Assembly: GCA_020056125.1 (NCBI GenBank)
Contig: JAGVIJ010000116.1
Location: 1 to 15,616, forward strand
Length of the DNA stretch: 15,616 nt
Direction of reading: 5' to 3'
Origin: a bacterium
GTDB lineage: Bacteria; Patescibacteriota; Patescibacteriia; 2-12-FULL-60-25
Each line of letters starts with the position of its first letter. Positions within the stretch are counted from its first letter, which is position 1. The notes under the pieces are model-generated. The model made no database searches. It was not told the DNA's origin and saw nothing but the letters and a program-made list of their open reading frames with translations. The translations under genes and the position numbers were made by a program. Of the stretch, positions 7,279-13,745 are shown in pieces.

Positions 7279-8117
7279 TTCTTTGGACTCCCCTCTTCCC
7301 ACTGAATATCCAAACCTTGTTTACTGACCAGGTCGTTATTGTATTCTTCGGCTTTTTTTAATAAAGACAAATCCGCATTCAATTGTTCAGCCAGATGAAT
7401 GATGGCGCGCGTGTCTTTGGGCAAACATTTACCTCCATAGCCGCGATAACCCTGATAAAAAATTTCCAAATGCTGTTCTCCAATCCACGGCTCGGCCTTG
7501 GCACAGTCTTTGACTAATTCATAATCCACGCAAAGTTTGTGGCATAGATCATACATCTGGTTGGCATAGGCCACCTTAAGCGCATAAAACGCATTGCCAA
7601 AATATTTAACCAACTCCGCAGCCTTAGCCGGAATGATTTTTTCAAACGGCGCGCGCGGTAAAATTCCCATGACCGCTTCCGCATCGCGGCGGCTCTGTTG
7701 AGTAAACCCCACGATCTGTCGACGGGGTTTTTGCATGTCCTGATCAGCTATGGCTTGGGTTAAAAATTCCGGGTTGAACAATACTCGATGCTGTGGAAAC
7801 AGTTGCTGAATTTTATCCGTGGTACCGGGCAAGATAGTGGATTTTAAAACTATGGTTTTGCCGGGCACGGGTATGGTTTTTAAAGCGGTCTGAATATATG
7901 AATCATCAAAGCCCGTACCATCCAAACCCGCCTGCCGGTCAGGCAGGTAATAGGGCGTGGGCACAGCTATAAAAATTATTTCCGCATCGCGCAAAATTGA
8001 AATATCGTTTAATCCTTTGGGTGGATCATAATGGCCGACCTCTACGCCCTGGAGCTTAAAATATCGGGCTAGCGCCGCTCCCACGAAACCCAATCCCATG
8101 ATGGCTATTTTTTGCAT
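7266..8117 (-). CDS. Short UDP-glucose/GDP-mannose dehydrogenase family protein lacking the C-terminal domain
   Basis: The protein should oxidise C6 of a UDP-hexose to the uronic acid with NAD. It has 283 residues where relatives have about 390-450. The N-terminal NAD domain is present: GLGFVG (8-13), VPTP (52-55), KSTILPGTT (92-100). Known catalytic features are kept: FNPEF (114-118), AELVKYFGN with Lys171 and Asn175, and GYGGKCLPKD (226-235) with nucleophile Cys231. The protein stops after the central dimerisation helix, so the C-terminal UDP-binding domain is absent. From memory, short forms like this recur in Patescibacteria, so this may be the native form. Residues 56-66 (YYLPDRQAGLD) are an insert encoded by a palindrome. 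Being the first gene of its operon, it may feed UDP-glucuronate to the decarboxylase-like enzyme, or UDP-GlcNAcA to the Wlb enzymes. Confidence 0.85.
   Translation of the reverse strand: MQKIAIMGLGFVGAALARYFKLQGVEVGHYDPPKGLNDISILRDAEIIFIAVPTPYYLPDRQAGLDGTGFDDSYIQTALKTIPVPGKTIVLKSTILPGTTDKIQQLFPQHRVLFNPEFLTQAIADQDMQKPRRQIVGFTQQSRRDAEAVMGILPRAPFEKIIPAKAAELVKYFGNAFYALKVAYANQMYDLCHKLCVDYELVKDCAKAEPWIGEQHLEIFYQGYRGYGGKCLPKDTRAIIHLAEQLNADLSLLKKAEEYNNDLVSKQGLDIQWEEGSPKKGSL
7931..7947. repeat. Palindromic element inside the UDP-sugar dehydrogenase gene
   Basis: CCTGCC (7931-7936) and GGCAGG (7942-7947) are perfect inverted arms around five bases. On the coding (minus) strand the sequence is translated in frame as part of LPDRQAG, residues 58-64, exactly where the protein is longer than ordinary relatives. 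I recall similar CCTGCC/GGCAGG palindromes scattered in Parcubacteria genomes; that comparison was not run. Confidence 0.6.
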
Positions 8118-8146
8118 ATTTAGGCTATTGGAACCTTATAAAACCT

Positions 8147-8175
8147 ATCTTAAACAATAATATGGCTTTTGCCAA
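8147..8175 (-). promoter_or_regulatory. Predicted sigma-70-like promoter for the udg-epimerase-kor operon
   Basis: On the minus strand TTGGCA (8170-8175, five of six to TTGACA) is followed after exactly 17 bases by TAAGAT (8147-8152, four of six to TATAAT). Transcription would start near 8140 and give a leader of about 22 bases before ATG 8117. This is the best promoter-like sequence in the window and precedes five closely spaced minus-strand genes ending at 3190. Confidence 0.5.
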
Positions 8176-8282
8176 GAACCCCGCCATCTAATCCCGGGTC
8201 AAGCCGCTTATCCAAATATTATCAGTGTCTGGGTTGTAGAAAACCGTAATTTCAGTCATTCTATAGCCAAGCTACTCTAGAC

Positions 8283-9551
8283 ATGAACCTCCGTCAACAT
8301 ATCAGCCGATTAGCCACTTTTTTAACCAAAAAACTGCGGCTGGACGTACGTTTTTACGGACGCTCTTTTGGGTTGATATCCTTGGGGCATACCAGCGCCA
8401 TCATCCGCGGAATTGCCACCACCTTTTTGATGGCTCGCTGGCTGCCGCGGAATACCATGGGAGAGTTCCGTTACATTTTGGCGTTATTCGGCATAGCCAG
8501 CATTTTCTCTTTATCTGGATTAAATATCAGCATCATCCGCGGCATCGCCAAAGGCGACACTGGAATCGCTCGAGCCGCACTCAAACTGATTTTTTTAATT
8601 TCACCGCTGGGTTCGGTGGGATTAGCCTTGGCGGCATGGGAGCGGTGGGCTCATGGAGAAACACACGTAGCCACCGGCCTGCTGATCGCCGGTCTAATTT
8701 TCCCTTTATATTCTGTGAGCGGCTTGTACGGCGCCATTCTAACAGGCAAGGATGAAATTCGAAAACTAACCAAAATCGCCGTGGCCAACAATGTGCTTTT
8801 TGCACTTTTATTTTTTGCAGTGATTCTTAACACCAAAGAGCTTTTACCCGTACTGGTGGCCTATTTTGGTTTTGATGTTTTAATTCGCGGCTGGATTACT
8901 TGGCGCGAAGTCCGGCGCCTTAAGCCTGGCGGCAATTCAGCCGAACATTTGCTATTGGGTAAACATCTATCGGCCATCGGAGCGTTTCAAGTCATAGCCA
9001 TGCAATTAGATCAGGTACTCATACAAAGATTTTTTGGCTACGGTTCGCTAGCCAACTACAGCATCGCCATCCTAATACCGGAACAGATCAAGGATTTTAT
9101 TAATTCCATCAGCGGTATCGTACTCCGCCGATTCTCGCGCCATAAAAATACCCCGCAAATTCTCCAGCAAACTAAGCGGCATTTCTGGACCGTCACAGCT
9201 GGTTCCGGAATTTTAGCCTTAGCTTACATAGTAGTTGCACCGTTTATTCTCCCTTGGTTATTTCCGCAGTACCAAAATCAAATTCTACCAAGCATAGTTT
9301 ATGCGCTGGGGTTAACCGCCATGTCAATCATGGTGGGTGTCAATTTCATGCAAGCTAATAACCAAATCCGACGGCTCTGGATATTTTATATCGCCAACAC
9401 CGTACTACAAATCGGTTCCAATTTAGCATTAGTTCCTTTTTTCGGGAGTTGGGGCGCAATTCTATCTAAAACCGTAACACGATTAATCAGCGCCGGCTTA
9501 AGCTATCCACGTTTTGAAAAATCTAAAGATCAAACATCCAATAAATCATAA
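8283..9551 (+). CDS. Polysaccharide flippase, Wzx/MATE-like oligosaccharide exporter
   Basis: A 422-residue, strongly hydrophobic protein with about twelve predicted membrane segments, typical of the MOP superfamily polysaccharide transporters that flip lipid-linked oligosaccharide units across the cytoplasmic membrane. The family-like opening includes GLISLGHTSAIIRGIATTFLMAR and GEFRYILALFGIASIFSLSGLN (to about residue 81), with Arg and Gly positions common in Wzx. Later hydrophobic helices include LLFAVILN-type segments, and the C-terminal part has LYFAN-like and PFFGSWGAILSKT stretches (GxxGA motif). The last dozen residues are charged. It is transcribed away from the dehydrogenase operon across a 165-base divergent region and converges on a methyltransferase gene only 28 bases away. 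No Shine-Dalgarno precedes ATG 8283. The transported glycan is unknown. Confidence 0.83.
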   Translation: MNLRQHISRLATFLTKKLRLDVRFYGRSFGLISLGHTSAIIRGIATTFLMARWLPRNTMGEFRYILALFGIASIFSLSGLNISIIRGIAKGDTGIARAALKLIFLISPLGSVGLALAAWERWAHGETHVATGLLIAGLIFPLYSVSGLYGAILTGKDEIRKLTKIAVANNVLFALLFFAVILNTKELLPVLVAYFGFDVLIRGWITWREVRRLKPGGNSAEHLLLGKHLSAIGAFQVIAMQLDQVLIQRFFGYGSLANYSIAILIPEQIKDFINSISGIVLRRFSRHKNTPQILQQTKRHFWTVTAGSGILALAYIVVAPFILPWLFPQYQNQILPSIVYALGLTAMSIMVGVNFMQANNQIRRLWIFYIANTVLQIGSNLALVPFFGSWGAILSKTVTRLISAGLSYPRFEKSKDQTSNKS

Positions 9552-9579
9552 CAACGTTTGTCGCCAGAACGCGGTTCCG

Positions 9580-10470
9580 TCAAATTTTATAAAAATGCAT
9601 GCTGGTGGAAAAAAAACGATCGTCAATATATTTTAAATGACTTTTTAAAAAAGAAATCATCCCTGACGTTCTTGGATAATATGGCGGGGGCAACAACGCC
9701 AGTCCCGCTTGTTTCGCTAATATTTTTAAAGATTTTCTATTATAACAGTTTATATGTTCAAGAGGATGCATGGCGTCTTTTTGAGCTTTCCAATTGGAAT
9801 TTTTTAATTTTCTCTCCATCGCCCGTCCATCAGGTACTCCGATATAAATAACACCCTGTTTCTTCAAAAGTTGGGCCAAGTTAATCAGCACCTCTCTTGG
9901 ATTGGGGATGTGTTCAAAAACTTGATTTGAATAAATATAATCGTAAGATTCTTCTTTTTCTTGGGCAATATCATCAATAATTCTTAAACCGCTATTTTTT
10001 GCATAGTCTATTCTTATTTTCGACAACTCCACTCCGGTGACATTAAAATTAAAAGCCTTGGCCAAATTCGACCAAAATCCCCATCCCATCCCAAATTCTA
10101 AAACATTAATTTCATGTGGTTTTTTATTCAATATCTTACAGATGCGTTGAATCTCAAATGCATAGTTGGCAAACAATGCGATATCAGATAATTTTTTTTT
10201 ATTTAGGCTATCCTCAGGCGAAATCCATTTTTCATAAAGCAAAAACATGTCATCGTCGTTTAAAATATGCTGCTGAAACAATAAATCGCATTTACTGCAA
10301 CTAACAATGCAATAATCAAATTTTATTTTTTCCTTCGGTATCCGTCCAGAATAATATTTATCTAAAAACGGCCACACTTTATTATCAGAAAAAGGACAGG
10401 TAAAAATAATTTTAACCTCCGTGTTTCCACAAGCCGGACAAATATCCCTAGTAACAAAATTTTCATTCAT
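9580..10470 (-). CDS. SAM-dependent methyltransferase with N-terminal zinc-ribbon-like Cys pairs
   Basis: The 296-residue protein is a class I methyltransferase (Methyltransf_23-like). Two Cys pairs, CPAC (11-14) and CSKC (58-61), suggest a small zinc-binding module before the catalytic domain, as in the C-methyltransferases and related enzymes of deoxysugar pathways. Motif I is VLEFGMGWGFW (123-133), then GVELS and YDYIYSNQVFEHIPNPREVL, followed by LLKKQGVIYIGVPDG. HPLEHINCYNRKSLKILAKQAG is a common C-terminal stretch in glycan methyltransferases. A good Shine-Dalgarno precedes ATG 10470, unlike most genes here. Base composition is strikingly AT-rich (sampled 60-base rows 27-28% GC, against 50-60% in the oxidoreductase and aminotransferase genes), suggesting separate ancestry. 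It converges with the flippase gene. Confidence 0.82.
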   Translation of the reverse strand: MNENFVTRDICPACGNTEVKIIFTCPFSDNKVWPFLDKYYSGRIPKEKIKFDYCIVSCSKCDLLFQQHILNDDDMFLLYEKWISPEDSLNKKKLSDIALFANYAFEIQRICKILNKKPHEINVLEFGMGWGFWSNLAKAFNFNVTGVELSKIRIDYAKNSGLRIIDDIAQEKEESYDYIYSNQVFEHIPNPREVLINLAQLLKKQGVIYIGVPDGRAMERKLKNSNWKAQKDAMHPLEHINCYNRKSLKILAKQAGLALLPPPYYPRTSGMISFLKSHLKYIDDRFFSTSMHFYKI

Positions 10471-10479
10471 AATTAAATT

Positions 10480-10486
10480 CCCTCCC
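10480..10486 (-). promoter_or_regulatory. Strong Shine-Dalgarno ahead of the zinc-ribbon methyltransferase
   Basis: The minus strand reads GGGAGGG, nine bases before ATG 10470. It is the clearest ribosome-binding site in the window and confirms that start. Most neighbouring genes instead have only A/T-rich sequence before ATG. Confidence 0.6.
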
Positions 10487-10512
10487 GCTCCACCGTTTGC
10501 GGCGAAAAAAAT

Positions 10513-11226
10513 TTATTGGTTCATTTTTAATCTCAACGAAACATGTTGGCCTGGCCAAGGATACTCAAAATTAACTTTTTTTACAATTTCAAATCCAGAC
10601 TTTAGGAACAGATCTAACAAATCATCAATTTTTTCCCAAGCCGACGCCTCATAGTCGCCTATAGCATAACCTTCCTCCGTTCCTCTTACAATCTCCAGGA
10701 CCAAAAAGCCGCGGGGCTTCAAAACTCGTTTTATTTCTTTAATCAGTTGGTTCAAATCCAAAGCATGATCAAGCGAGTTTGAAAAAATAACGTCTACGCT
10801 ATGATCTGAAAATTGGATAGCATGAAAATCGCCATAAACCACGTATTTATTGTCTACACCGGGGTTTATGTCTATCCCAATCGCGAAACAACCGAGATCA
10901 AAAAAAGATTTCACCTCAGTCCCTATACGCGCGGCTAAACATAAAACATTCATTCCCGGTTGAACAATGCTCTGTTCTTTCAATCTATTTTTCAACTCGA
11001 GGCGATACTGAATATCATACGTGGGACGCAAGCCGTCTTTAATTTTATCAAGTTTTGATTTTTGATGGTCAAGATATTCTTGATATGTTTTATATTCTTT
11101 CTTTTTAATTCCCGATTCGCCTTCTATCCATTTGCGCTGTTCGCGATTAAATTTATTTAAAAAATAATCGATTACCAATCGAGGTTCTTTTATTCCTAGC
11201 TCAATTTTTTTAATTAGCGATGACAT
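10513..11226 (-). CDS. Class I methyltransferase-like protein with altered motif I
   Basis: A 237-residue protein with a lysine-rich N-terminal helical region (about 1-80) and a C-terminal methyltransferase domain. The usual glycine-rich SAM loop is replaced by NVLCLAARIGTEV (93-105), a variant I associate with a methyltransferase subgroup carrying a GARxGTEV pattern. It is followed by AIGIDINPG (115-123), GDFHAIQFSDHSVDVIFSNSLDHA (132-155) and EIKRVLKPRGFLVLEIV (164-180). These support SAM binding, but the reaction is unknown. It lies 36 bases downstream of one methyltransferase gene and 42 upstream of another, so it is probably cotranscribed. GC is low to intermediate (sampled rows about 28-42%). 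The start is ATG at 11226, preceded by AT-rich sequence with no Shine-Dalgarno. Confidence 0.75.
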   Translation of the reverse strand: MSSLIKKIELGIKEPRLVIDYFLNKFNREQRKWIEGESGIKKKEYKTYQEYLDHQKSKLDKIKDGLRPTYDIQYRLELKNRLKEQSIVQPGMNVLCLAARIGTEVKSFFDLGCFAIGIDINPGVDNKYVVYGDFHAIQFSDHSVDVIFSNSLDHALDLNQLIKEIKRVLKPRGFLVLEIVRGTEEGYAIGDYEASAWEKIDDLLDLFLKSGFEIVKKVNFEYPWPGQHVSLRLKMNQ

Positions 11227-11262
11227 ATTTATGCAGTTTGAAAAATTGTTTATAAAAAATTA

Positions 11263-11970
11263 TTAGTTCGCTCCATTTGTCTTAGCCTCCCCAACTGAAG
11301 GCGCTAGTTTCTCCGGTTTGCGTGCAATCAAAATCATTTTTTGCACAAACAAAGGCGCCAAAAAACCCTCTTTCCATTTCCGTAAAACAGAGAATCGACG
11401 CTCGCCTAATATGTTTCTACCGACCTGTCGTTCAATGATAAATCCTGCAGACTCCGCCCGTTGGCGCAAAAGTTTAAAACCATGCGGACTAAGGTGCGTC
11501 GGATCGTCATACGGATCGCGCCTATCTCCTTTTATCCAATAAAGAACATCGTATACGCGTTTGATGGGATAATTGGGCGTCTGAAGTATCAAGTACCCTC
11601 CGGTTCGGAGAACTCGCCACGCTTCTTGAAATAACCTATCCGGCTCCATGATATGTTCAATCACTTCAAAAGAAGTCACGACATCAAACGAGTTATCGTC
11701 ATACGGGATATGTTCTGCCATGCCCCACCGTAATTCTGCACGCGGAAGACTCTCCCGAGCAATGGCTAATGCCTCTTCACTTGGATCTATGCCCACCAAC
11801 TCGCATTGAGTCGAACTGGCGCATTGAGAAAGGAATGATCCGTAACTGCAACCAATGTCCAATATCCGTCCCTTGAGATACGGACGAATCAACGAAAAAT
11901 CAGTATAAGACGACAACCCGTTAAGATGTTTTCGCAAATATGCGTTCCAATCCGTACACTCGTCTTTCAT
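11263..11970 (-). CDS. Class I SAM-dependent methyltransferase (Methyltransf_11/23-like)
   Basis: This 235-residue methyltransferase has a textbook core: motif I RILDIGCSYGSF (35-46), acidic GIDPS (60-64), AEHIPYDDNSFDVVTSFEVIEHI (85-107) and WRVLRTGGYLILQTPN (118-133). The segment DPYDDPTHLSPHGFKLLRQRAESAGF (152-177) resembles the substrate-side region of methyltransferases found in glycan loci. The last 15 or so residues are polar and low in conservation-type features. Its GC looks close to the glycosyltransferase upstream, unlike the AT-rich methyltransferases next to it. A perfect TATAAT is located 14 bases upstream of ATG 11970, so it might have its own promoter. The methyl acceptor cannot be told from sequence. 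Confidence 0.85.
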   Translation of the reverse strand: MKDECTDWNAYLRKHLNGLSSYTDFSLIRPYLKGRILDIGCSYGSFLSQCASSTQCELVGIDPSEEALAIARESLPRAELRWGMAEHIPYDDNSFDVVTSFEVIEHIMEPDRLFQEAWRVLRTGGYLILQTPNYPIKRVYDVLYWIKGDRRDPYDDPTHLSPHGFKLLRQRAESAGFIIERQVGRNILGERRFSVLRKWKEGFLAPLFVQKMILIARKPEKLAPSVGEAKTNGAN

Positions 11971-11984
11971 GGAAAAAATATAAA

Positions 11985-11990
11985 ATTATA
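11985..11990 (-). promoter_or_regulatory. Candidate -10 box (TATAAT) for the downstream methyltransferase group
   Basis: The minus strand reads TATAAT, 14 bases before ATG 11970, in the 65-base AT-rich spacer after the glycosyltransferase gene. No convincing -35 is present: the hexamer 17 bases upstream matches TTGACA at only about three positions. In such AT-rich DNA a chance match is quite possible. Confidence 0.25.
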
Positions 11991-12035
11991 ATTAAAATAA
12001 ACAAAAAATTAAATACGTGTACCTCGTGCCACATC

Positions 12036-12866
12036 CTAGCTGCCTCTTTTTGCCCGACGATTTTTATACCAGGCACGAGTACAATGAAACACAAATAACC
12101 ACCGATATTCCAGAAAAACCAGATTATAGGACCAAGGAAGCGTAGGTTGACTGGCTAATCGATTCTTAATTTCTGCCTTTAAAACTCGAAAGAGCTGACC
12201 AAAAAAACTTCGCGCATTGTACCAAATTATCCATCTAGTCAGATAATGCCAATCGCGCGCGGCCAAAGATTCTACTTCCAATTGTATATAATGTCGGCTA
12301 CGCCGTCTGAGCTTTTGAGCTTCTGGTTCCGGACAAATAATCGCCTCCTCATGGTTGACCGTCTCCAAGCCTTCTGGGATCACGAACCTCTCATGCACCT
12401 TGCGATTAGCCAAAGTCACGCCCGAACTCCGAGTAAACAGCCGCACATAATATCCGCTATAAAACGGGGTGTTGGTAATCACGCGGCCATCAGCTATTTT
12501 AGGATAACGGCGCACTTGATGAACTTGGCGCTGATTATTTTGCGCCACCACTTGCCGGATTACATTTAATAACTCAGGCGTAAGAATTTCATCCGCATCA
12601 AACACCAACAGCCAATCGTAGCGGCACATCTCCCAAGTTTTCAAACGCGTGGTTCGAAAATCTTGAATGCGCTGATTGGGCTCGTCCGTCTCAAATTGTT
12701 TTTCCACTCGCACACCCAACGATCGCGCGTACTCTTGAGTTCCGTCAGTGCTGTTACCATCAATAATAAAAACATCCTCAAAATTTTCAAGTAAAAGCGG
12801 CAAACATTGTTTCAAATGTTCCTTCGCGTTTAAAGTAAGGACGGGCACTGAACATGAAATTTTCAT
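12036..12866 (-). CDS. Family 2 glycosyltransferase (GT-A fold, WaaE/KdtX-like)
   Basis: A 276-residue GT2 enzyme that would transfer a sugar from a nucleotide donor onto the growing glycan at the cytoplasmic face. CSVPVLTLNAKEHLKQCL (5-22) is the nucleotide-binding start, FIIDGNSTDGTQEYA (33-47) the second strand, and VFDADE (88-93) holds the DxD metal/donor site. VHERFVIPEG (157-166) and the following HxxY region resemble the WaaE/KdtX group of lipopolysaccharide core transferases. The Arg/Trp-rich C-terminus (about 205-276) probably contacts the membrane or lipid carrier. The donor and acceptor are unknown. It lies downstream of the frameshifted methyltransferase, separated by a spacer with a foldable element. 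No Shine-Dalgarno is visible before ATG 12866. Confidence 0.87.
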   Translation of the reverse strand: MKISCSVPVLTLNAKEHLKQCLPLLLENFEDVFIIDGNSTDGTQEYARSLGVRVEKQFETDEPNQRIQDFRTTRLKTWEMCRYDWLLVFDADEILTPELLNVIRQVVAQNNQRQVHQVRRYPKIADGRVITNTPFYSGYYVRLFTRSSGVTLANRKVHERFVIPEGLETVNHEEAIICPEPEAQKLRRRSRHYIQLEVESLAARDWHYLTRWIIWYNARSFFGQLFRVLKAEIKNRLASQPTLPWSYNLVFLEYRWLFVFHCTRAWYKNRRAKRGS

Positions 12867-12881
12867 AAATAAAATTCTTTA

Positions 12882-12923
12882 ACCAACCAGCTTGCGCTGG
12901 GTCTCGAACCAAACCCGGTTGGT
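12882..12923 (-). other. Compact structured element: potential three-way-junction RNA upstream of the glycosyltransferase
   Basis: On the minus strand ACCAACC and GGTTGGT form an exact 7-bp outer stem. The whole interior is used by two hairpins: GGGT...ACCC with a 10-base loop, and AGC-GCAA-GCT with a GNRA-type tetraloop. An alternative fold extends the second hairpin to CCAGC-GCAA-GCTGG and opens the outer stem. It lies between the methyltransferase remnant and the glycosyltransferase start. It could be a repeat, a leader structure or a weak terminator. Confidence 0.4.
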
Positions 12924-12947
12924 ATATCCTGCGATTCCACACATATT

Positions 12948-13108
12948 TTAAAACATTTTATCCATGTCTTTATGAAACTTACTTAGATCGGATGCCCATT
13001 TTGGATCCCAAATAGGCCATCTCGCTAAATCATAGTGGTAATCGTCTATCTTGCTACACACTGAAATGCACTGGATGGCCAACGGCTTGTGCTTACCCAG
13101 CGCAAAAA
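12948..13108 (-). pseudogene. Frame-displaced C-terminus of the adjacent methyltransferase
   Basis: A second minus-strand frame reads without a stop from the A5 run at 13104-13108 (T5 on the coding strand) to TAA at 12948-12950. It gives ALGKHKPLAIQCISVCSKID at its start and ends DLSKFHKDMDKMF. The text looks like a genuine methyltransferase C-terminus, whereas the in-frame end of the upstream gene (RWVSTSRWPSSAFQCVAR) does not. One extra T in the T5 run would join both parts into a protein of about 259 residues. This could be a true mutation or an assembly/sequencing error in a homopolymer. Confidence 0.65.
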
Positions 13109-13726
13109 TCGCGACTCAGTGGAAAAACCCGGAAAAAACTGCTCCAAAACTTTGAACCCGCCCACCTCTAAAGTCAAGCGCGCTGTTTCTGGAGTAAAAA
13201 AATTTACATGCTCAACTGCCGACCAACCTTGATAGCCAATCCAAGTCCATAGCTTCCGGACGAACACAGTCGGTACTACGGGATGAGCAACAATTAAAAG
13301 GCCGCCTGGTTTTAACAAACTATAGAGCCGCGCAATAAAAAAATGCGGCGCCACCAAATGTTCGAAAAGATTACTTGAAAAAATTACATCATAATTCTCT
13401 GCTGGAATACCATCAAAGCCATCTTCCACATTTAAACTATATGTCTTCCGATCTAAATTATTTAAAAATTTAATATATTCAGGCTCAATTTCTACCGCTT
13501 CCGAGCCCGACCCCCAATATAAAAGAGTCTGGCCATACGCACTCGCGATTTCGAGCACCTTTTTGTTGGCTAAATCGTACCTTTTAGACAAAATTTGAAC
13601 GCTTCGGGGTACTTTATGAAAAAAAAATTTTATTATTCTTTCGGTCTCCTCTTTAGAAAACGAAGATTTTTCTTTGATTTCTTCAATTAGCTCTAATCTC
13701 CTTTTTTCTAAATCTTTATGAAACAT
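13046..13726 (-). CDS. SAM-dependent methyltransferase, probably frameshifted near its end
   Basis: As read, the gene encodes 226 residues. An N-terminal helical, charged part (1-50) precedes the methyltransferase core. The core has motif I KVLEIASAYGQTLLYWG (56-72), the acidic position in VEIEPEYIKFL (78-88), then NYDVIFSSNLFEHLVAPHFF (111-130) and LLKPGGLLIVAHPVVPT (137-153). EHVNFFTPETARLTLEVGGF (172-191) is a common C-terminal feature. The reliable protein text ends near Arg206. The last 19 residues or so are probably out of frame, and the real C-terminus appears in the next frame down to 12948. The catalytic core is before the break and could still fold. The DNA is AT-rich (sampled rows about 32-35% GC). 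The gene begins 19 bases after the aminotransferase stop. Confidence 0.8.
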   Translation of the reverse strand: MFHKDLEKRRLELIEEIKEKSSFSKEETERIIKFFFHKVPRSVQILSKRYDLANKKVLEIASAYGQTLLYWGSGSEAVEIEPEYIKFLNNLDRKTYSLNVEDGFDGIPAENYDVIFSSNLFEHLVAPHFFIARLYSLLKPGGLLIVAHPVVPTVFVRKLWTWIGYQGWSAVEHVNFFTPETARLTLEVGGFKVLEQFFPGFSTESRFLRWVSTSRWPSSAFQCVAR

Positions 13727-13745
13727 AGGCCTATAAACAAAATTC

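Noticed and set aside
8200..8282. Promoter for the flippase gene (TTGTAG at 8234-8239)
   Set aside because: No -10 box falls at an acceptable spacing; the best hexamers are 19-21 bases away or match at only three positions.
9552..9579. Bidirectional terminator between the flippase and methyltransferase genes
   Set aside because: The 28 bases show no strong hairpin and no T-run on either strand.
9558..9851. Plus-strand 97-residue frame after the flippase gene
   Set aside because: It lies entirely antisense to the C-terminus of the zinc-ribbon methyltransferase, whose motifs and composition are convincing; the plus-strand text has no recognisable features.
10487..10510. Small hairpin CGCCG-CAAA-CGGTG between two methyltransferase genes as a terminator
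   Set aside because: On the minus strand the T-run comes before, not after, the stem, and the stem is only five pairs including a wobble.
12896..12920. tRNA-like T-arm (GGTTCGAGACC on the minus strand)
   Set aside because: The short match resembles a T-loop, but no acceptor stem, anticodon arm or D-arm can be paired around it; the bases fit the local three-way fold better.
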